DNA of 8,470 nucleotides, taken from contig JADFHG010000136.1 in assembly GCA_022567365.1 (NCBI GenBank), forward strand, positions 1-8,470, written 5' to 3'. Shown in pieces: positions 6,291 through 8,470 of the stretch. The notes under the pieces are model-generated. The model was not told the origin of the DNA. It saw only the letters and a program-made list of their open reading frames with translations, and made no database searches. Origin of the DNA: Planctomycetota bacterium. GTDB taxonomy: Bacteria > Planctomycetota > Phycisphaerae > UBA1845. The stretch's first letter is position 1. The number at the start of each line of letters is the position of its first letter. The translations under genes were made by a program, and so were the position numbers.

Positions 6291-6471
6291 CCCGTGGCGG
6301 ACGTAGTCTTCAAGCCCCCCAACCATTTCGATCCCGCCACAGGCGAAATGAAACTGCTCTCGTCTCCAGCCCAACGTCCGGCGAAGGCTCGATCCGTTCT
6401 CCACGAGTTCGCGCAGGTAGACCCGCGAGGCGGAATCCGGGTACGCGCCGACGCGCCGGCGGAACGGACCA
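6291..6471 (-). pseudogene. Coding-like stretch without clear start, possible gene remnant
   Basis: Directly after the sigma factor stop, one minus-strand frame (different from the sigma frame) reads as a plausible protein: RVYLRELVENGSSLRRTLGW, then REQFHFACGGIEMVGGLEDY. I counted 60 codons from GAT near 6460 leftward: 75% G or C at third positions against 50% at second positions, a coding pattern. The frame has no ATG or GTG with a ribosome binding site; a TTG inside the end of the sigma gene is the only nearby upstream candidate. It runs on into the 20-bp tandem repeats, where it turns into repeat translation and stops near 6174. No family is recognised. It could be the tail of a gene broken by deletion and repeat growth, or chance. 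Confidence 0.25.
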
Positions 6472-7053
6472 TCAGGTCTTTGTGTCAAGCGCTGCCTCTT
6501 CGCGCAACCGTGCAATCCCGTTGAAGAGTCTCGTCTTGACCAGCCGCTCGGGAATGTCGAGGACTTTGGCGATTTCCTTGCGCGAGAGTCCCTCGGTGTA
6601 GCGGAGGTCGAGGATCTCGCGATATTTCTCGTCGAGCGACCACATCGCCTCCGTGACACGCGCCCCGATTTCCTGGTTTGCCATACGTGTCAGGTGGCCT
6701 GTGTGGTGTACATAGAGTTGAGAATCTCGGGGAAGCGCGCCGCCTTCCATTCGCCTCGCTTTGGCTCGCAGGACATTGAGGCAGTAGTTGCGCGCGATAC
6801 GGTAGATCCACGGGCGGAACGAGTCGGGAATGTCTTTGGTGGCGAGGACTTTGCAATGAATCTCTTGCACGGCGTCTTCGGCCTCGCCCGCGTCCCGCAA
6901 ATATCCCCAGCAGAATCGCTCCAACGCCGCCGCGAATCTCGCGTGCAGACGCGCACCGGCGTCTTGATCGCCTTGGCGCAGGGACCGGACCAGAACGCTC
7001 GTGCGCGCTCCCTTGTCGTCGTGGGTTGTTTCTTCCGGACTGCGTCGAGACAC
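6472..7053 (-). CDS. ECF-type RNA polymerase sigma-70 family factor
   Basis: A 193-residue two-domain sigma factor that would direct RNA polymerase to a dedicated promoter set. Region 2 spans about residues 24-98: YLRDAGEAEDAVQEIHCKVL at 51-70 is core-binding region 2.1/2.2, and FRPWIYRIARNYCLNVLRAK at 79-98 is regions 2.3/2.4, which melt and read the -10 element. A linker at about 99-133 follows. Region 4 spans about 137-186: LDEKYREILDLRYTEGLSRK at 140-159, then EIAKVLDIPERLVKTRLFNG, the helix-turn-helix that reads the -35 element. It lacks regions 1.1 and 3, as ECF factors do. Start GTG 7053 has AGAGGA 6 nt upstream. It follows the membrane kinase by 88 bp on the same strand, so kinase-linked control is likely; no anti-sigma gene is seen. 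The stop overlaps an ATG (TGATG), but the frame that ATG opens does not look coding. Confidence 0.92.
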   Translation of the reverse strand: MSRRSPEETTHDDKGARTSVLVRSLRQGDQDAGARLHARFAAALERFCWGYLRDAGEAEDAVQEIHCKVLATKDIPDSFRPWIYRIARNYCLNVLRAKARRMEGGALPRDSQLYVHHTGHLTRMANQEIGARVTEAMWSLDEKYREILDLRYTEGLSRKEIAKVLDIPERLVKTRLFNGIARLREEAALDTKT

Positions 7054-7059
7054 GACTGT

Positions 7060-7065
7060 TCCTCT
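7060..7065 (-). promoter_or_regulatory. Ribosome binding site of the sigma factor gene
   Basis: AGAGGA on the minus strand, 6 nt before the GTG at 7053. It supports that non-ATG start. Confidence 0.65.
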
Positions 7066-7141
7066 TGATAATCGGTCGCCTCGTCGTTAATCCGCCCGGT
7101 CGCCAACCGAACACCGAGAGGCGGTTGCGCGGTTCGCCGGG

Positions 7142-8470
7142 TCAAGGACCGGGCGGGGCGGACGATGAACTCGGCGGCAACCCTGACTGCGGCGATGACC
7201 GAAGCGCATCCAATTGCTTTGCGATTCGAACCAAGTCGTTAGGTGCGTCGATGGCGTCCGGCGCGTACAGCCGGTGAAGGATCTCGAGACCCTGGGCCTG
7301 AAGCCTTGTTTTCACCGGAGTCGCCGATTCCACGATATCAAGGGCCGCCAGCGCCACTTCCTCCGCCTCGTCGAAATCATCGAAGCTGTCGGGCGTTTCC
7401 AGACCCCGTGCCAAAAGCGTCGCGGCCTTTCCCAGCAACGCCTTGGAGTATCGCTCCGTTCTTTCCTTTGGGAGTTGCTCGAATCGGGCAATCGCGTTAT
7501 CGTAAAAGTGGAGTGCCTCGTCGTAGTCGCCGTCTTTGAACGAGTCTTCGGCGAGACCGCGAAAGATCACCGCGAGGTACAGATCCTGCAGCATCCCATT
7601 CTGCTCGGTGAATGATCGCAACTCCGTTTCGATAACCCGCACCCACACGTTGGCGGCCGCGATGACGGAGATCAGCGCACCGACGAACATCAACACCCAG
7701 CGTCTACGAACGGCGAACTTGCCGAGTTGGTACAGCATGCTTGACCGACGGGCGAGGATGGGTTCGTCCGCGAGATGACGGCGCACGTCGTCTCCCAACG
7801 CCGCCGCCGATTGATAGCGCCGCCCAGGGTCTTTGCTGAGTGCCTTGAGGGCGATGGTCTCGAGGTCGCCGCGAAGCGAGCGGTCAAGAGCGCTCGGGCG
7901 GCGCGGCTCTTCCTCGCAAATCACGCGGACCGCCTCGTGCAGGACGCCCCGGCCGACCTTGTACGGGAGTTGCCCGGTCAACAACTCGTAGAAAATGACA
8001 CCGAGCGAGTATACGTCGCTTCGTGTGTCGATCTCGTCGAGATCGCCGCGCGCCTCCTCTGGACTCATATACGGCAGCGTGCCCATGATCTTGCCCATGT
8101 CGGGCACGGTCGTGGTCAACGTGGCGTCGGGATCGGTAATCCGCGCAAGCCCGAAATCGAGGATCTTCGGGTTGCCTTCGGGTTCGATCAGAATGTTGGT
8201 CGGTTTCAGGTCGCGGTGAATGACCCCGCGCTGGTGGGCATAGTTGATTGCGTCGCAAATCTTGCGAAAGAGCTGAAGTCGCTTCGTTCGCGAGAGCCCC
8301 TGGGTAGCAACAAACTCGTTAAGGGGAACACCATGGACGAGTTCCATTGCGAAGAAGCTCTGCCCGTCGTCCGTTCGTCCCGCTTCGTAGATTGCCGCGA
8401 TATGGGCGTGTTTGAGCCTCGCCAGCGTCTGCGCTTCACGCTCGAAGAGCTTGAGGCGAAACTCATCGAC
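7142..8470 (-). CDS. Membrane-anchored serine/threonine protein kinase, N-terminus outside window
   Basis: Visible are 442 residues; the frame is open through base 8470, so the glycine loop and the ATP-binding Lys are missing. Counting from the first visible codon: REAQTLARLKHAHI holds the C-helix Glu (residue 12), HRDLKPTN at 85-92 is the catalytic loop with Asp87, DFGLARI at 105-111 binds Mg2+, and GTLPYMSPEEA (130-140) closes a Thr-rich activation segment. All key residues seen are intact, so an active Hanks-type kinase is expected. The kinase domain ends near residue 235. A single membrane segment (WVLMFVGALISVIAAANVWV) lies at 258-277, followed by a C-terminal part, probably extracytoplasmic, with a TPR-like helix pair (ALHFYDNAIARFEQLP, 319-334) and a Ser/Pro-rich tail. 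It probably senses a signal outside and phosphorylates cytoplasmic targets, perhaps the sigma factor 88 bp downstream. ATG 8347 is internal and not the start. Confidence 0.93.
   Translation of the reverse strand, partial: VDEFRLKLFEREAQTLARLKHAHIAAIYEAGRTDDGQSFFAMELVHGVPLNEFVATQGLSRTKRLQLFRKICDAINYAHQRGVIHRDLKPTNILIEPEGNPKILDFGLARITDPDATLTTTVPDMGKIMGTLPYMSPEEARGDLDEIDTRSDVYSLGVIFYELLTGQLPYKVGRGVLHEAVRVICEEEPRRPSALDRSLRGDLETIALKALSKDPGRRYQSAAALGDDVRRHLADEPILARRSSMLYQLGKFAVRRRWVLMFVGALISVIAAANVWVRVIETELRSFTEQNGMLQDLYLAVIFRGLAEDSFKDGDYDEALHFYDNAIARFEQLPKERTERYSKALLGKAATLLARGLETPDSFDDFDEAEEVALAALDIVESATPVKTRLQAQGLEILHRLYAPDAIDAPNDLVRIAKQLDALRSSPQSGLPPSSSSAPPGP

Noticed and set aside
6149..6472. 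Gene overlapping the sigma factor stop (TGATG) on the minus strand
   Set aside because: The overlap looks like translational coupling, but the product is a Ser/Arg/Gly/Thr mixture with no domain and runs into the tandem repeats; another frame is more coding-like there.
7054..7141. ECF-type autoregulatory promoter before the sigma gene (GAACC near 7135)
   Set aside because: A GAACC box can be found, but the matching -10 element is not clear and the sequence is too GC-rich for the match to mean much.

Overview
The window looks like chromosomal DNA from a GC-rich planctomycete, possibly Phycisphaerae-like. Four things point that way: a PEP-CTERM sorting signal, a transmembrane Ser/Thr kinase next to an ECF-type sigma factor, a large loop inserted in an alanine symporter, and gaps filled with short GC-rich palindromes. 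No rRNA, tRNA, transposase, phage gene or CRISPR array was seen. The taxonomic call is an inference from gene content and style, not from a marker gene.

Layout, left to right. Bases 1-78 may hold the first codons of a gene on the minus strand, running off the left edge. A 118-bp palindromic element with perfect 16-bp arms (84-201) follows. An HDOD-domain protein (minus, 275-1384, GTG start) and signal peptidase I (plus, 1808-2512, GTG start) diverge from a 423-bp gap. Signal peptidase I converges on an alanine/glycine:cation symporter (minus, 2665-4413) across a 152-bp gap holding two strong hairpins. A 726-bp gap with no convincing gene separates the symporter from a PEP-CTERM exported protein (plus, 5140-5799). 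From 5800 to 6471 no complete gene is seen. This stretch holds a mirror-symmetric array of palindromes (5835-6045), a strong hairpin (6152-6173), four exact-length 20-bp tandem repeats (6211-6290) and a coding-like stretch with no clear start (6291-6470). Last come an ECF-like sigma factor (minus, 6472-7053, GTG start) and, transcribed just ahead of it, a membrane Ser/Thr protein kinase whose N-terminus lies beyond base 8470.

How the genes fit together. The kinase and sigma factor lie on the same strand 88 bp apart and probably form one signalling unit, though their order (kinase first) is the reverse of what I recall as usual. Signal peptidase I is a housekeeping export enzyme and could act on secreted proteins in general. 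The PEP-CTERM protein would need an exosortase encoded elsewhere. The remaining genes look like independent single transcription units.

No clearly new multi-gene system was found. The most unusual items are the symmetric palindrome array, the extra domain in the symporter, and the coding-like remnant between the sigma factor and the tandem repeats.
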